Assembly (NCBI RefSeq): GCF_020171285.1
Contig: NZ_JAIUZI010000010.1
Location: 124,001-188,000, forward strand
Direction of reading: 5' to 3'
DNA length: 64,000 bases
From: Seohaeicola saemankumensis
Lineage (GTDB): Bacteria; Pseudomonadota; Alphaproteobacteria; Rhodobacterales; Rhodobacteraceae
In this document: in pieces, positions 19,113-28,410 of the stretch
Layout: each line of letters starts with the position of its first letter
Numbering within the stretch: position 1 is the stretch's first letter
Made by a program: the position numbers and the translations under genes
The notes under the pieces: model-generated
Told to the model about the DNA's origin: nothing
The model's database searches: none
The model's input: only the letters and a program-made list of their open reading frames with translations

Positions 19113-19732
19113 GTGGCCTCGCTTTCTGTCAGCAGGCCGGCGGCGACCAGCCGGTCGGCCCAGCCCTGTGGTCCGGTGAACAGATGGGTCTGCCAGCCGC
19201 GCGAACGGGCGGTTTCAATGTTGTCGCCACGGTCGTCGGCAAACAACAGCGCGCCGGGGGCGACGCCGCAATCCTGCTCCATCGCCTGATAGATGTCGGC
19301 ATCGGGTTTCGCCATCTTCATCCGGCCCGAGATATAGCGGCGGTCGAACTCGCCCAGAAACGGGTAGTGGTCGGCCTCGGCCATGGCGAAATTCTGCACC
19401 CCGAAGTTCGACAGCGCAAAGACCGGCACACCCTTGGCCCGCAAGGCCCGCAGCAGCCGCACCGAATGCGGGATCGCGGGGGCGGCCATTTCGATCCAGT
19501 TGTCGTGCCACATGCGGATTTCGTCACGCCACTTGGGGTGGGCTTCGGCGCAGTCATAGATGGTCTCGGTAAAATGTTCGCCCCGGTCGATCCGGTCGTT
19601 CATCCCGTGCAGGTCGATGGCCGCGAACATCGCCTGCCGCCGGTCCTGGCCGATCACCCGGTCGTAATAGCGTTCCGGCTGCCATTCGATCAGCACGTTG
19701 CCGATGTCAAATACCACGGCTTCGATTGTCAT
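19109..19732 (-). CDS. HAD family hydrolase (subfamily IA)
   Basis: A 207-residue phosphatase-like protein. Motif I is VVFDIGNVL, in which the second Asp of the usual DxD is replaced by Gly-Asn, as in the YihX-like haloacid dehalogenase subgroup. Motif II is ALSNFG, the lysine is near GRMKMAKPD, and motif III is LFADDRGDN. The start at 19732 (MTIEAV) is chosen on homology; the longer frame runs through an AT-rich hairpin region and a neighbouring gene. It overlaps the ornithine cyclodeaminase family gene. The substrate is unknown, probably a sugar or nucleotide phosphate. Confidence 0.87.
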   Translation of the reverse strand: MTIEAVVFDIGNVLIEWQPERYYDRVIGQDRRQAMFAAIDLHGMNDRIDRGEHFTETIYDCAEAHPKWRDEIRMWHDNWIEMAAPAIPHSVRLLRALRAKGVPVFALSNFGVQNFAMAEADHYPFLGEFDRRYISGRMKMAKPDADIYQAMEQDCGVAPGALLFADDRGDNIETARSRGWQTHLFTGPQGWADRLVAAGLLTESEAT

Positions 19733-19754
19733 CCTCGCGCCCTCCTTGGCGAAA

Positions 19755-19800
19755 AAGAATTTTGCAAAAATTCTTGGCAAATTTCTTTGAAAGAAATTTG
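19755..19800. repeat. Pair of AT-rich perfect hairpins
   Basis: AAGAATTTT-GCA-AAAATTCTT (19755-19775) and CAAATTTCTTT-G-AAAGAAATTTG (19778-19800) stand side by side in the gap between the YaiI and HAD genes. Both arms are perfect, in a strongly AT-rich patch inside GC-rich DNA. It could be a terminator for yaiI, which ends just beside it on the minus strand, or a mobile palindromic repeat. Confidence 0.65.
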
Positions 19801-19803
19801 GCG

Positions 19804-20256
19804 TCAGCCCCGCGCCGCGGCCCTGATTTCCCGTTCCAGTGCGTCCAGAAAACGGGAGCGGTCGGCCTTTGTAAAGGCCTTGCCGCCACCGCCCTGGTTC
19901 AGCGGGTTTGCGGCCCGCAAGTCGGTCATCAGGTCGCGCATCGCCAGTTGCTGGCCGATGTTGGCCGGGGTGAACACCTCGCCGTTGTGGCGCAGCACGC
20001 GGGCACCGGCCTCGACACATTTGGCGGCCAGAGGGATGTCACCGGTGACCACCACGTCGCCCGGCCCGGCGCGGTCGGCGATCCACATGTCGGCCACATC
20101 CGCGCCTTCGGCCACGATCACGGTTTCGACCAGCGGGTTGGCCGAGGGGCGCAGCCCGCCGTTCGACACCACGTACATCTGCAGCCGGTGCCGGGTGGCG
20201 ACCCGCTCGGCCTCGCCCTTGACCGGGCAGGCGTCGGCGTCGATGTAAAGCGCCAT
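19804..20256 (-). CDS. YaiI/YqxD family (DUF188) protein
   Basis: A 150-residue cytosolic protein. The N-terminal IDADACPVK and the [15 protein letters not shown] motif are diagnostic of the UPF0178/DUF188 family, which has a PIN-like fold with conserved acidic residues. A nuclease role is suspected but unproven. It is preceded 3 bases upstream by fghA on the same strand, so it is probably co-transcribed, and is followed by an AT-rich double hairpin. Confidence 0.9.
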   Translation of the reverse strand: MALYIDADACPVKGEAERVATRHRLQMYVVSNGGLRPSANPLVETVIVAEGADVADMWIADRAGPGDVVVTGDIPLAAKCVEAGARVLRHNGEVFTPANIGQQLAMRDLMTDLRAANPLNQGGGGKAFTKADRSRFLDALEREIRAAARG

Positions 20257-20259
20257 CGC

Positions 20260-21090
20260 TCAGGCCCAGAGCGCGTCGGCGTGGAAGGTCACGTGATCCT
20301 CCATGAAGGTGGAGACAAAGAAGTAGCTGTGGTCATACCCCGGTTGCAGCCGCATCACCGCCTGCTGGCGGCGGGTGGCGATGGCGCTGGCCAGCGTTTC
20401 GGGACGCAGAAGGTCGATGAACTGGTCCGCCGCGCCGGTGTCGATCAGGATCGGACCGTCAAAACCGGTCTTGGCCATCATCAGCGAGGCGTCGTGGCGC
20501 GCCCAGGCGGCCTCGTCCTCGCCCAGGTAGGCGGTCAGCTGCTTGCGGCCCCAGTCGGCGCCGGTGGGGTTGCAGATCGGCGCAAAGGCCGAGACCGAGC
20601 GGAACCTTCCGGGCAGGTTCATCGCCAGCGTCAGCGCGCCGTGGCCGCCCATGGAATGGCCGGTGATCGACTGGCGTTCAGGGTCGATGCCGAAATGCTC
20701 CGCGATCAGCGCCGGCAGTTCCTCGGCCACATAGTCCCACATGCGGAAATGCGGTGCCCAGGGATTTTGCGTGGCGTTGACGTAAAACCCGGCGCCCTGG
20801 CCCAGGTCATAGGCCTCGTCATCGGCGACACCTTCGCCGCGCGGCGAGGTGTCGGGGAACACCAGCGCGATGCCCTGTTCGGCGGCCCAGGCCTGGGCCC
20901 CGGCCTTGGTCATCGCGTTCTCGTGGGTGCAGGTCAGGCCCGACAGGTACCACAGCACCGGCACCGGGCCATCGGCGGCCTCGGCCGGCAGGAACAGGCC
21001 GAATGTCATGTCGCAATTGCAGGCGGTGGAGGTGTGCGAATAGACCCCCTGAGTGCCGCCAAATGCCTTGTTTTCCGAAATCGTCTGCAT
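20260..21090 (-). CDS. fghA: S-formylglutathione hydrolase
   Basis: Hydrolyses S-formylglutathione to formate and glutathione, the second step of glutathione-dependent formaldehyde oxidation; the partner dehydrogenase lies 3.5 kb away on the same strand. At 276 residues it is family length. The alpha/beta hydrolase nucleophile is in GHSMGGHGAL, the acid in DTGAADQF and the histidine in GYDHSYFF. LSGLTCTHEN is the typical oxyanion/cysteine region. The start at 21090 (MQTISENK) has GGAG upstream; ten more codons are open before it. Confidence 0.96.
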   Translation of the reverse strand: MQTISENKAFGGTQGVYSHTSTACNCDMTFGLFLPAEAADGPVPVLWYLSGLTCTHENAMTKAGAQAWAAEQGIALVFPDTSPRGEGVADDEAYDLGQGAGFYVNATQNPWAPHFRMWDYVAEELPALIAEHFGIDPERQSITGHSMGGHGALTLAMNLPGRFRSVSAFAPICNPTGADWGRKQLTAYLGEDEAAWARHDASLMMAKTGFDGPILIDTGAADQFIDLLRPETLASAIATRRQQAVMRLQPGYDHSYFFVSTFMEDHVTFHADALWA

Positions 21091-21156
21091 CCGTTCATCT
21101 CCGTCAACGCGTTTGCCCATGTGCTACCCGTGGTGGCCACAGAGGTCCAGTGCGGG

Positions 21157-22083
21157 TTAGGGGCTGACCCAGGCTATGATCGGCGGCACCGTCAGGATGC
21201 TGGCCAGCGTCGACAACAGGATCGCGGCAGAGACCCGGTGCGGGGCGATCCCATAGGTCTGCGCCAGCATATAGACGTTGCCCGCCACCGGCAGCGCCGC
21301 GCAAGACACCACCACCGCCGCCGCGAATGGGTCGAGTGGAAACAACACCAGCACCCCCAGCGCCACGAACAGCGGATGCAGCCCCAGCTTGCAAAAGCTG
21401 AGCCAGGCGGCGATCTGCACCCGTTCGGCGGATTTGCTGGCCAGCGAGGCGCCGATGGCAAAGAGCGCTCCCGGCGTCGCGGCGCCGCCTAGGATGGTCA
21501 GGAAATCGTTCAGCGGACCGGGGATCGGCAGGCGCAGCGCCGACCAGATCATCCCCAGCGAGATCGACACGATCATCGGATTGCGCAGCAACCCCAGCCC
21601 GATCTGGCGCAGGGTGGCCAGCGTTAGCCGGCCTTCGCGGCCGCCGTTGATCAGGATGACGATCAGGCTGGAAAACACCACCAGGTCGGTGGCCAGCACC
21701 AGCATGACCGGACCGATGGCCGCCTCGCCAAAGAGCATCGCCAGCATCGGCAGGCCCAGAAACCCGACATTGCCGATGGCGGCGCATTGTGCCTCGATCG
21801 CCGCCGTCGGCACGTCCAGCCCGCGCAGGAACGCCACCGCCGAGGCGATGCCATAGGCCGCCGCCGTCCCCCAGAGGTAGCCGACGATCAGCCGCCCGTC
21901 ATAGATCTCGGCAAAGGGCAGGTTGGCGGCAAAGCGGAACAGCATCGCCGACAGGGCAAAGAAGAACACGAACTTGGTCAGATAGGCGGTGGCGGCTTCG
22001 GGAAAGAAACGGGTCCGCCCGGCCCAGTAGCCCAGGCCGATAATAGCGAAAAACGGCAGGGTTCTGAGGAAGATTTCGACCAT
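21157..22083 (-). CDS. AEC family transporter (auxin efflux carrier type)
   Basis: A 308-residue membrane protein with about ten hydrophobic helices. The central signature NVGFLGLPMLAML and the C-terminal CAALPVAGNVYMLAQTYG are typical of the AEC (auxin efflux carrier/malonate-malate MdcF) family. It probably exports or imports an organic acid; the substrate is unknown. The start is at MVEIFLRT (22083). It is transcribed divergently from the TetR gene, which is the obvious candidate regulator. Confidence 0.9.
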   Translation of the reverse strand: MVEIFLRTLPFFAIIGLGYWAGRTRFFPEAATAYLTKFVFFFALSAMLFRFAANLPFAEIYDGRLIVGYLWGTAAAYGIASAVAFLRGLDVPTAAIEAQCAAIGNVGFLGLPMLAMLFGEAAIGPVMLVLATDLVVFSSLIVILINGGREGRLTLATLRQIGLGLLRNPMIVSISLGMIWSALRLPIPGPLNDFLTILGGAATPGALFAIGASLASKSAERVQIAAWLSFCKLGLHPLFVALGVLVLFPLDPFAAAVVVSCAALPVAGNVYMLAQTYGIAPHRVSAAILLSTLASILTVPPIIAWVSP

Positions 22084-22167
22084 GCCCAAAGGCCTATCGC
22101 CTGGCCGTTCACATCGCAAGCAATTGTGTCGCGGCGCCGGTTTTCATGCTTTTCCCTGTGAAAAGTG

Positions 22168-22179
22168 AACCGAACGGTT
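22168..22179. promoter_or_regulatory. Candidate TetR operator AACCGAACGGTT
   Basis: An inverted repeat AACCG-AA-CGGTT in the gap between the divergent AEC carrier and TetR genes, immediately followed by TATATAGG, a plausible -10. TetR-type repressors commonly bind short palindromes like this in their own promoters. Confidence 0.5.
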
Positions 22180-22214
22180 TATATAGGGAAAGCAGGATAA
22201 GTCAGCAGGACAGA

Positions 22215-22832
22215 ATGAACGATACGACAGCCATTGTCAGAACCGGACGCAAGTTCGACCAGGTATTGGAAGGCGCGCGCCAGGTGTTCATGGCCGATGG
22301 ATTCGAGGGCGCCAGCGTCGATGACATCGCCCGCGCCGCCGGGGTGTCGAAGGCGACGCTTTACAGCTATTTTCCCGACAAACGCCTTCTTTTTATGGAG
22401 GTTGCCAGCACCGAATGCACCCGGATGGCCGATCACGCGATGGACCAGATCGACCAGTCGCAGCCGGTGCGCGCGGTGCTGACCGAGATCGGGCACCACG
22501 TGGTGCCGTTCCTGCTGTCGCCCTTTGCACAGCAGGTGTTCCGCATCTGCCTGGCCGAACGTGACCGCTTTCCCGACCTGGGCCGCGCGTTTTACGCGGC
22601 GGGGCCGGAGCAGGGCAAACAGCGGATCAAGGACTATCTCGACTGTGCCATCGCGCGGGGCGAACTGGTGGTCGAGGACATCGACATGGCGGCGGAGCAG
22701 TTTTCGGAACTGTGCAAGGTCAAGCTCTGGACCCGCGCCGTATTCGGCATCCAGACCGAGTTCACCCAGGCCGAGATCGACGAGGTCGTGACCAGCGCCG
22801 TCGACATGTTCCTGGCTCGCTACGGAACCTGA
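22215..22832 (+). CDS. TetR/AcrR family transcriptional regulator
   Basis: A 205-residue regulator. The helix-turn-helix is at about residues 30-60 (ASVDDIARAAGVSKATLY, then SYFPDKRLLF), followed by a helical ligand-binding domain of the TetR_C type. The start at 22215 (MNDTTAI) follows AGGACAGA; 23 more codons are open upstream but run across the putative operator. It probably represses itself and the divergent AEC transporter in response to an unknown ligand. Confidence 0.93.
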   Translation: MNDTTAIVRTGRKFDQVLEGARQVFMADGFEGASVDDIARAAGVSKATLYSYFPDKRLLFMEVASTECTRMADHAMDQIDQSQPVRAVLTEIGHHVVPFLLSPFAQQVFRICLAERDRFPDLGRAFYAAGPEQGKQRIKDYLDCAIARGELVVEDIDMAAEQFSELCKVKLWTRAVFGIQTEFTQAEIDEVVTSAVDMFLARYGT

Positions 22833-23093
22833 AACCACAAATTAAGTGCCTGTCGCGATCCGCGGCCGGACCGGAGAAACGGAAGGGCGGGATTCGAACC
22901 TTTTTGAAGGGCGCTTGTGGTGGGGGCGATGGGTGCCACAAGGGAGGCTGGACCGGTTTATGCGGGGTTGCTGTTGCAAAAGGTGATCGGTGGGGGCGAT
23001 GCGAGTCGCAGATGGTCGTTTGCTCGATCTGCAGCCAGCTACAGCTTTGAGCCCACAACGGACTAATGCAGCGCTGTGCGCCGACGGTGGCTT

Positions 23094-23507
23094 TCACGCG
23101 CCAAGGTAAAGCTGTTCGATCAGTTTGCCGCGTTCCTGATATGCAAAATCTAGAACCAGGATATCGGCAAGCTTCACTTTGGAATGATCAGTGCAGTTTC
23201 TTGCGAACTCTACAACTTCTTCAAGCGTTTCATCATCGTGCCAAGTCGTGATGACGGTTTGTTCCTCGGGATAATCGCCGTGGTCATGATACTCTAGAAA
23301 AGCCCCGTCGACGCTATCGTTCCATGCGAAACACTCAATTCCCCATGCCAGGGAAAAGAGGCAGCCGGCTCTCACAAGAGCTTTGCTGACCTCCTGTCGA
23401 TAGTCCCCACCAACTTCGCGCTCGACAAGTATCAGACACTTGAATCTGGTCATTTCCTTTGGAACAGCAATGGGAACATCGGAGGGAAGGAAACAGTACT
23501 TGAACAT
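23094..23507 (-). CDS. Uncharacterised protein in a lower-GC islet (resembles DUF7684)
   Basis: About 137 residues, no signal peptide. Motifs include LILVEREVGGDYRQEV, GIECFAWNDSVD and the acidic HDHGDYPEEQTVITTWHDDETLEE. I recall similar proteins annotated DUF7684 in accessory regions, but this is not checked. Base composition is visibly lower in GC than the neighbours, and codons are atypical (ATA, AGA and TTG use), pointing to recent transfer. The start is uncertain: no candidate has a good ribosome site, and the frame stays open to 23579. The acidic composition would suit an immunity or inhibitor protein, which is only a guess. Confidence 0.65.
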   Translation of the reverse strand: MFKYCFLPSDVPIAVPKEMTRFKCLILVEREVGGDYRQEVSKALVRAGCLFSLAWGIECFAWNDSVDGAFLEYHDHGDYPEEQTVITTWHDDETLEEVVEFARNCTDHSKVKLADILVLDFAYQERGKLIEQLYLGA

Positions 23508-23716
23508 GTGCAGTACGTGACAACCTAGCCAATGTTTCGTCAAGACGAGCGGCAAGCGGCTGTCGCGCGACTGAGGCAAGGCAGACGTTGCCGAGCGCTC
23601 CGCGAACGGCAGCAGTGTCCGGCAATGCGGTCACAGCTTGTGCCCGCGGCAAACGTCCGATTACCAGAGTGTCTGTTCCTGTGCGTCAAGGGCGGGGCTT
23701 GATACTGCGGGGGGGG

Positions 23717-24484
23717 TCAGTCCAGCCGGCGGACTAGGAGCTGGTTGCCTTCGCCCTTGCGGGTTTCGAAGAGTTTGAGGTCGGCGATCAGGTCGCTGAG
23801 TTTCTTCTTGCCGTAGCTGCGGGTGTCGAATTCGGGGTTGGCGGCGGTGATGTACTGGCCGATCTGGCCGAGCGAGAACCATTCGTCGTCCTGGTTGATC
23901 GCGTTCATGGCGCGGATCACCAGTTTGGTGGGATCCTCGGTGCGGACCTGGGGTTCTTCGGTCGGGTCCGGGGTGGGGCCGGGGGTCGGGTCTGACTTCT
24001 TGACGCTTTGTTTCGATTTTGTGGGTTTGCTGGCGGCGGGCTGGTCGAGCAGGTTTTCCACGTAGATGAAGCGTTTGCAGGCCTTGACGAAGGCCGCAGG
24101 CGTCTTGCGCATGCCCATGCCGAAGACATCGACGCCCTGTTCGCGGATGCGGCTGGCGAGGCGGGTGAAATCGCTGTCGGACGAGATCAGCACGAAGCCG
24201 TCGAAGCGGCCCGAATGCAGGATGTCCATCGCGTCGATCACCAGGGCGATGTCGGAGGCGTTCTTGCCGGTGGTATTGGCGAACTGCTGGTGCGGCACGA
24301 TGGCGAGGCTGGCCAGCAGCGTCTTGTTCCATCCCTGCGGGCCGCCGCCGGAGAAATCGCCGTAGATGCGGCGGATGCTGGCCTCGCCGAAGGAGGCGAT
24401 TTCCTCGAAGATGGCTTCGGCGTATTTGGCCGAGATGTTGTCGGCGTCGATCAGGACGGCGAGAAGGGGGCTATGGGATGTCAT
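23717..24484 (-). CDS. NYN domain protein with C-terminal OST-HTH/LOTUS domain (LabA-like)
   Basis: A 255-residue protein. Residues 8-150 form a PIN-like NYN nuclease domain: LIDADNISAKYAE, the DIALVIDAMDIL motif and SSDSDFTRLASRI carry the conserved acidic residues expected of a metal-dependent RNase. A Pro/Thr-rich linker (about 155-180) leads to a winged OST-HTH/LOTUS domain (DEWFSLGQIGQYI to GEGNQLLVRRL), thought to bind RNA. Such proteins are proposed RNA-processing nucleases; the target is unknown. The start at 24484 gives the standard N-terminus. Confidence 0.88.
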   Translation of the reverse strand: MTSHSPLLAVLIDADNISAKYAEAIFEEIASFGEASIRRIYGDFSGGGPQGWNKTLLASLAIVPHQQFANTTGKNASDIALVIDAMDILHSGRFDGFVLISSDSDFTRLASRIREQGVDVFGMGMRKTPAAFVKACKRFIYVENLLDQPAASKPTKSKQSVKKSDPTPGPTPDPTEEPQVRTEDPTKLVIRAMNAINQDDEWFSLGQIGQYITAANPEFDTRSYGKKKLSDLIADLKLFETRKGEGNQLLVRRLD

Positions 24485-24498
24485 GAGACCGTCTTAGG

Positions 24499-24555
24499 GC
24501 AAGGGCGGGCCGGGGGCCAGCCCCCGGACCCCCGGGATATTTCCGAACAGAAGAA
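24499..24555 (+). repeat. Hairpin element CGGGGGCCAGCCCCCG with tail CCCCCGGGATATTTCCGAACAGAAGAAG
   Basis: Located between the NYN gene and the formaldehyde dehydrogenase gene. Layout resembles the other intergenic elements of the window (GC hairpin, C-run, then an AT-rich tail), but the tail sequence differs, so it looks like a second subtype. It probably ends transcripts of the gene at 24599-25735. Confidence 0.5.
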
Positions 24556-24598
24556 GCCCGGGTCTCTGACAGGGATGCCCCCTGCGCCATACGGGGCG

Positions 24599-25735
<1,137 letters not shown>

Positions 25736-25884
25736 GATTTATGTCTCCCTCCAAATATCGTCGCGACCCTGCGGCAAACGGGGTGGGTTTTCAACCGGCT
25801 TGTCCGAGGGTTTTGTGAATGGCGGTTATCGAATCCGTGAATTCGCTGCCTATATCGGGTGTAACCCGAACAGGAGGCAGTTTG

Positions 25885-26133
25885 ATGAAAGCAGCGAGTT
25901 TGGCCGCGCTGATCGTGGCGGCGGCAACCGGGGCATGGGCCTCGGACGATACCTGTGGCGCACAGGCGCTTGAACCCTTCGTCGGGCAACCCCTGCAGGC
26001 GGCGTCTGGAGTTGTCCCCGACGACGCGCGCATCCTGCCGCCGAACAGCGTGATGACTCAGGATCACCGGCCCGAGCGGGTGAACGTGGATCTGGACGAC
26101 AAGGACGTGATCCTGCGCGTCTGGTGTGGCTGA
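25885..26133 (+). CDS. I78 family peptidase inhibitor, exported
   Basis: An 82-residue protein with an N-terminal signal peptide (MKAASLAALIVAAATGAWA). The mature part has the I78 pattern: a Cys near the start (DDTCGAQ), the segment DDARILPPNSVMTQDHRPERVNV, and a final Cys that can form a disulfide. The family inhibits serine proteases and is thought to guard the periplasm. A strong AGGAGG site lies seven bases before the ATG at 25885. It is a single gene, convergent with the cytochrome gene. Confidence 0.85.
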   Translation: MKAASLAALIVAAATGAWASDDTCGAQALEPFVGQPLQAASGVVPDDARILPPNSVMTQDHRPERVNVDLDDKDVILRVWCG

Positions 26134-26140
26134 TCGCCCG

Positions 26141-26626
26141 CTAGGGGGGCATGCGATAGCTCTGGTGGCAACCCAGACAGCTTTGCATCAGCTGTGGAAG
26201 CGTCCGGCGTAGCCCGTTCAGCGTCTGTGTGTTCAACCCCTGCGCGGCGCTGCGGGCGGTGCGGGCGCGGGCCGTGAAACTGTCCCAATCGGCCCAGATG
26301 CGGGGGCTGGCGCGGGACAGCGGGTCGCTGTGCGGGCGGCGGAACCGGCCGGGGATTGACCGGGTGGCGCGGATCAGCCGCTTGCGGGCATCGGCGGCGA
26401 TACTCCGGTCAAACCGGATGCGGCCCGCCATCATCTGCGCCAGCGGCACCAGCGCGGCCTTGGCGGCGTTCATCGTGTCCATGCGGCGTTGTACATCGGG
26501 GTCCTCGACCCGCTCCGTCTGCTGGGCGCTGGCGGTCAGCGCCAGCAGTACGGTCAGGGCCACGACCAGCGGCGTCGCGACTCGACTCCGCAGGCGATTC
26601 ACCCATATAGAACAAAAAAAGAACAT
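26141..26626 (-). CDS. Cytochrome c' family (c556-like) protein
   Basis: Up to 161 residues: a signal peptide, then a four-helix-bundle-like chain with a single heme-binding motif CLGCH close to the C-terminus (SCLGCHQSYR), as in cytochrome c' and c556 proteins. These are periplasmic and may bind nitric oxide or transfer electrons. The ATG at 26626 puts the LexA box inside codons 2-6; a GTG at 26602 (VNRLRSRVATPL) also gives a good signal peptide, so the start is uncertain. It is divergent from imuB. Confidence 0.8.
   Translation of the reverse strand: MFFFCSIWVNRLRSRVATPLVVALTVLLALTASAQQTERVEDPDVQRRMDTMNAAKAALVPLAQMMAGRIRFDRSIAADARKRLIRATRSIPGRFRRPHSDPLSRASPRIWADWDSFTARARTARSAAQGLNTQTLNGLRRTLPQLMQSCLGCHQSYRMPP
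26610..26624. promoter_or_regulatory. LexA (SOS) box GAAC-N7-GAAC upstream of imuB
   Basis: GAAC-AAAAAAA-GAAC is the reverse complement of the alphaproteobacterial LexA operator GTTC-N7-GTTC, matched exactly. It ends 20 bases before the imuB ATG, well placed to repress that promoter, and also overlaps the start of the divergent cytochrome gene. Confidence 0.85.
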
Positions 26627-26644
26627 AACGCTGCCTGCCTTATC

Positions 26645-28300
26645 ATGTCGAACCGCCGTATCCTGTCGATCTGGTTTCCCCGCCTTGGCGCGGAACGGGT
26701 GATGCGTGCGGCGCGCGGGCTGGCCGACGGGCCGCTGGCCGTGGTGGCGGAACAGTCCAACATGCAGGTTATCACCGCGTTAAACGCACAGGCCGAAATG
26801 GCCGGGCTGCGGGTGGGCCAGCCGGTGCGCGATGCCCATGCGATGTGCGCCGGGCTGGTCACGCGGACCCGCAGCGCGGCGGCAGAGACCGCCTTCCTGA
26901 CCGCGCTCAGGCGCTGGGCGGGCAAGTTCAGCCCCTGGGTCGCCGAGGAACCGCCCGACGGGCTGGTGATCGACCTGACCGGCTGTGCCCATCTGTTCGG
27001 TGGCGAGGCGGGGTTGTTGTCGGTGATCGAAACCGACTGCGCCGACATGGGGCTGTCGGTGCGGCTGGGCATCGCCGATACGCTGGGGGCGGCCTGGGCG
27101 CTGGCGCGCTACGCGGGGCAGGCAGCACAGGCGGACCGATCCGGCGATGCGATCGACCAGGAGGCGCGGGCGACCCGGTCGCGGGCGGTGAAACGGCGGC
27201 ACTGGACCCGCGGCGGGACAGCACCGCAGATCCAGCCGGTGCCCGACACCGTGGGCCGGATCGCCGAAACCGGCCAGACCTATGGCGCGCTCAGCGATCT
27301 GCCGATCGCGGCCTTGCGGCTGGACGGGGCGACCGCCGCACAGCTGTCGCGGCTGGGGTTGCGCCGCATCGGCGACCTGCTGGGCCAGCCGCGCGCCGGG
27401 CTGGCGCGGCGCTTTGGGCGCGGGCTGGTGATGCGGCTGGATCAGGCGATGGGCAGCGCGCCGGAACCGGTGTCGCCGGCCCGCCCGCCGCACCGCTTTG
27501 CGGTGCGCCTGACCCTGCCGGATCCCATCGGGCTCAAGGAGGACCTGCTGGCGGGTATCGACCGGATGCTGCCGCGCCTGTGCCGGATGCTCGAGGGCAA
27601 GGGCCGTGGCGCGCGGACCCTGCGGCTCGAGGCACACCGCACCGACCAGGCCGCCGAGGTGGTCGATGTCGGGCTGGCCCGGCCCAGTTTCGACGCCCAC
27701 CGCATCCGGCCGCTGCTCGAGATGAAGCTTGACCAGATCGACGCCGGGTTCGGCATCGACATGCTGCGGCTGGAGGCGCTGCAAAGCGAGCCGGTGCATG
27801 CCCGCACCGCCGTCGGGCACCTGCAGGCGGGCGCGGCGGTACAGCAGCGGCTGGCGGGTAACACGGCGGTGGACGACCTGATCGGACGTCTCGGCGCGCG
27901 GGTCGGGATGGAGGCGATCACCCGCCGTCACCCGGCCTCCAGCCATATCCCCGAGAAAACCGCACAGACGCTGGCCGCCGCATGGTCCGACCCGGCCCGC
28001 GACTGGCCGGCCCCGGCCAATCCGCGTCCCTTGCTGATGTGGCGCCCCGAACCGGTGCACGCCCCCGATGTCCCCGCCCTGCCGGCGCGGTTCCGCTGGC
28101 GCGGGCGCGACTGGGCGCTGGCGCAGGGCACGGGGCCGGAACGGATCGCGCCGGAATGGTGGCTGGACGATCCGGACTGGCGCAGCGGCGTGCGTGATTA
28201 CTGGACCGTGGTGACCGAACAGGGCGACCGTCTGTGGCTGTTCTACGGACATGGCGGCGCGATGTCCTCGGGCTGGTTCTGCCAGGGCAGCTTTGCCTGA
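26645..28300 (+). CDS. imuB: ImuB, Y-family polymerase-like SOS mutagenesis protein
   Basis: A 551-residue catalytically inactive Y-family polymerase relative that links the error-prone polymerase DnaE2 to the beta clamp in damage-induced mutagenesis. The active-site acids of true Y polymerases are missing: the first motif reads ILSIWFPRLG rather than the usual D-containing strand, and the SIDE motif is replaced by LVIDLTG. A helix-hairpin-helix-like region (LSRLGLRRIGDLL) is at about residues 235-260; the C-terminus WFCQGSFA is typical of ImuB. A LexA box lies just upstream. imuA and dnaE2, often in the same operon, are not adjacent. Confidence 0.9.
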   Translation: MSNRRILSIWFPRLGAERVMRAARGLADGPLAVVAEQSNMQVITALNAQAEMAGLRVGQPVRDAHAMCAGLVTRTRSAAAETAFLTALRRWAGKFSPWVAEEPPDGLVIDLTGCAHLFGGEAGLLSVIETDCADMGLSVRLGIADTLGAAWALARYAGQAAQADRSGDAIDQEARATRSRAVKRRHWTRGGTAPQIQPVPDTVGRIAETGQTYGALSDLPIAALRLDGATAAQLSRLGLRRIGDLLGQPRAGLARRFGRGLVMRLDQAMGSAPEPVSPARPPHRFAVRLTLPDPIGLKEDLLAGIDRMLPRLCRMLEGKGRGARTLRLEAHRTDQAAEVVDVGLARPSFDAHRIRPLLEMKLDQIDAGFGIDMLRLEALQSEPVHARTAVGHLQAGAAVQQRLAGNTAVDDLIGRLGARVGMEAITRRHPASSHIPEKTAQTLAAAWSDPARDWPAPANPRPLLMWRPEPVHAPDVPALPARFRWRGRDWALAQGTGPERIAPEWWLDDPDWRSGVRDYWTVVTEQGDRLWLFYGHGGAMSSGWFCQGSFA

Positions 28301-28410
28301 CCGCTCCCCAGCCCGGCGCGCTCCCGCCCGGCCTCACGGCATCAAGAGATGCCAATCGCCCGGTTGGGCCGGGCAGCGCGCGGGTAAACCCACGCGCTGC
28401 GCTCCCGCCG

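Noticed and set aside
22881..22970. tRNA gene suggested by GGTTCGAATCCCGCCC on the minus strand
   Set aside because: The T-stem does not pair (AAAGG against CCCGC), and no anticodon or D arm could be drawn upstream. At most it is a tRNA-tail remnant.
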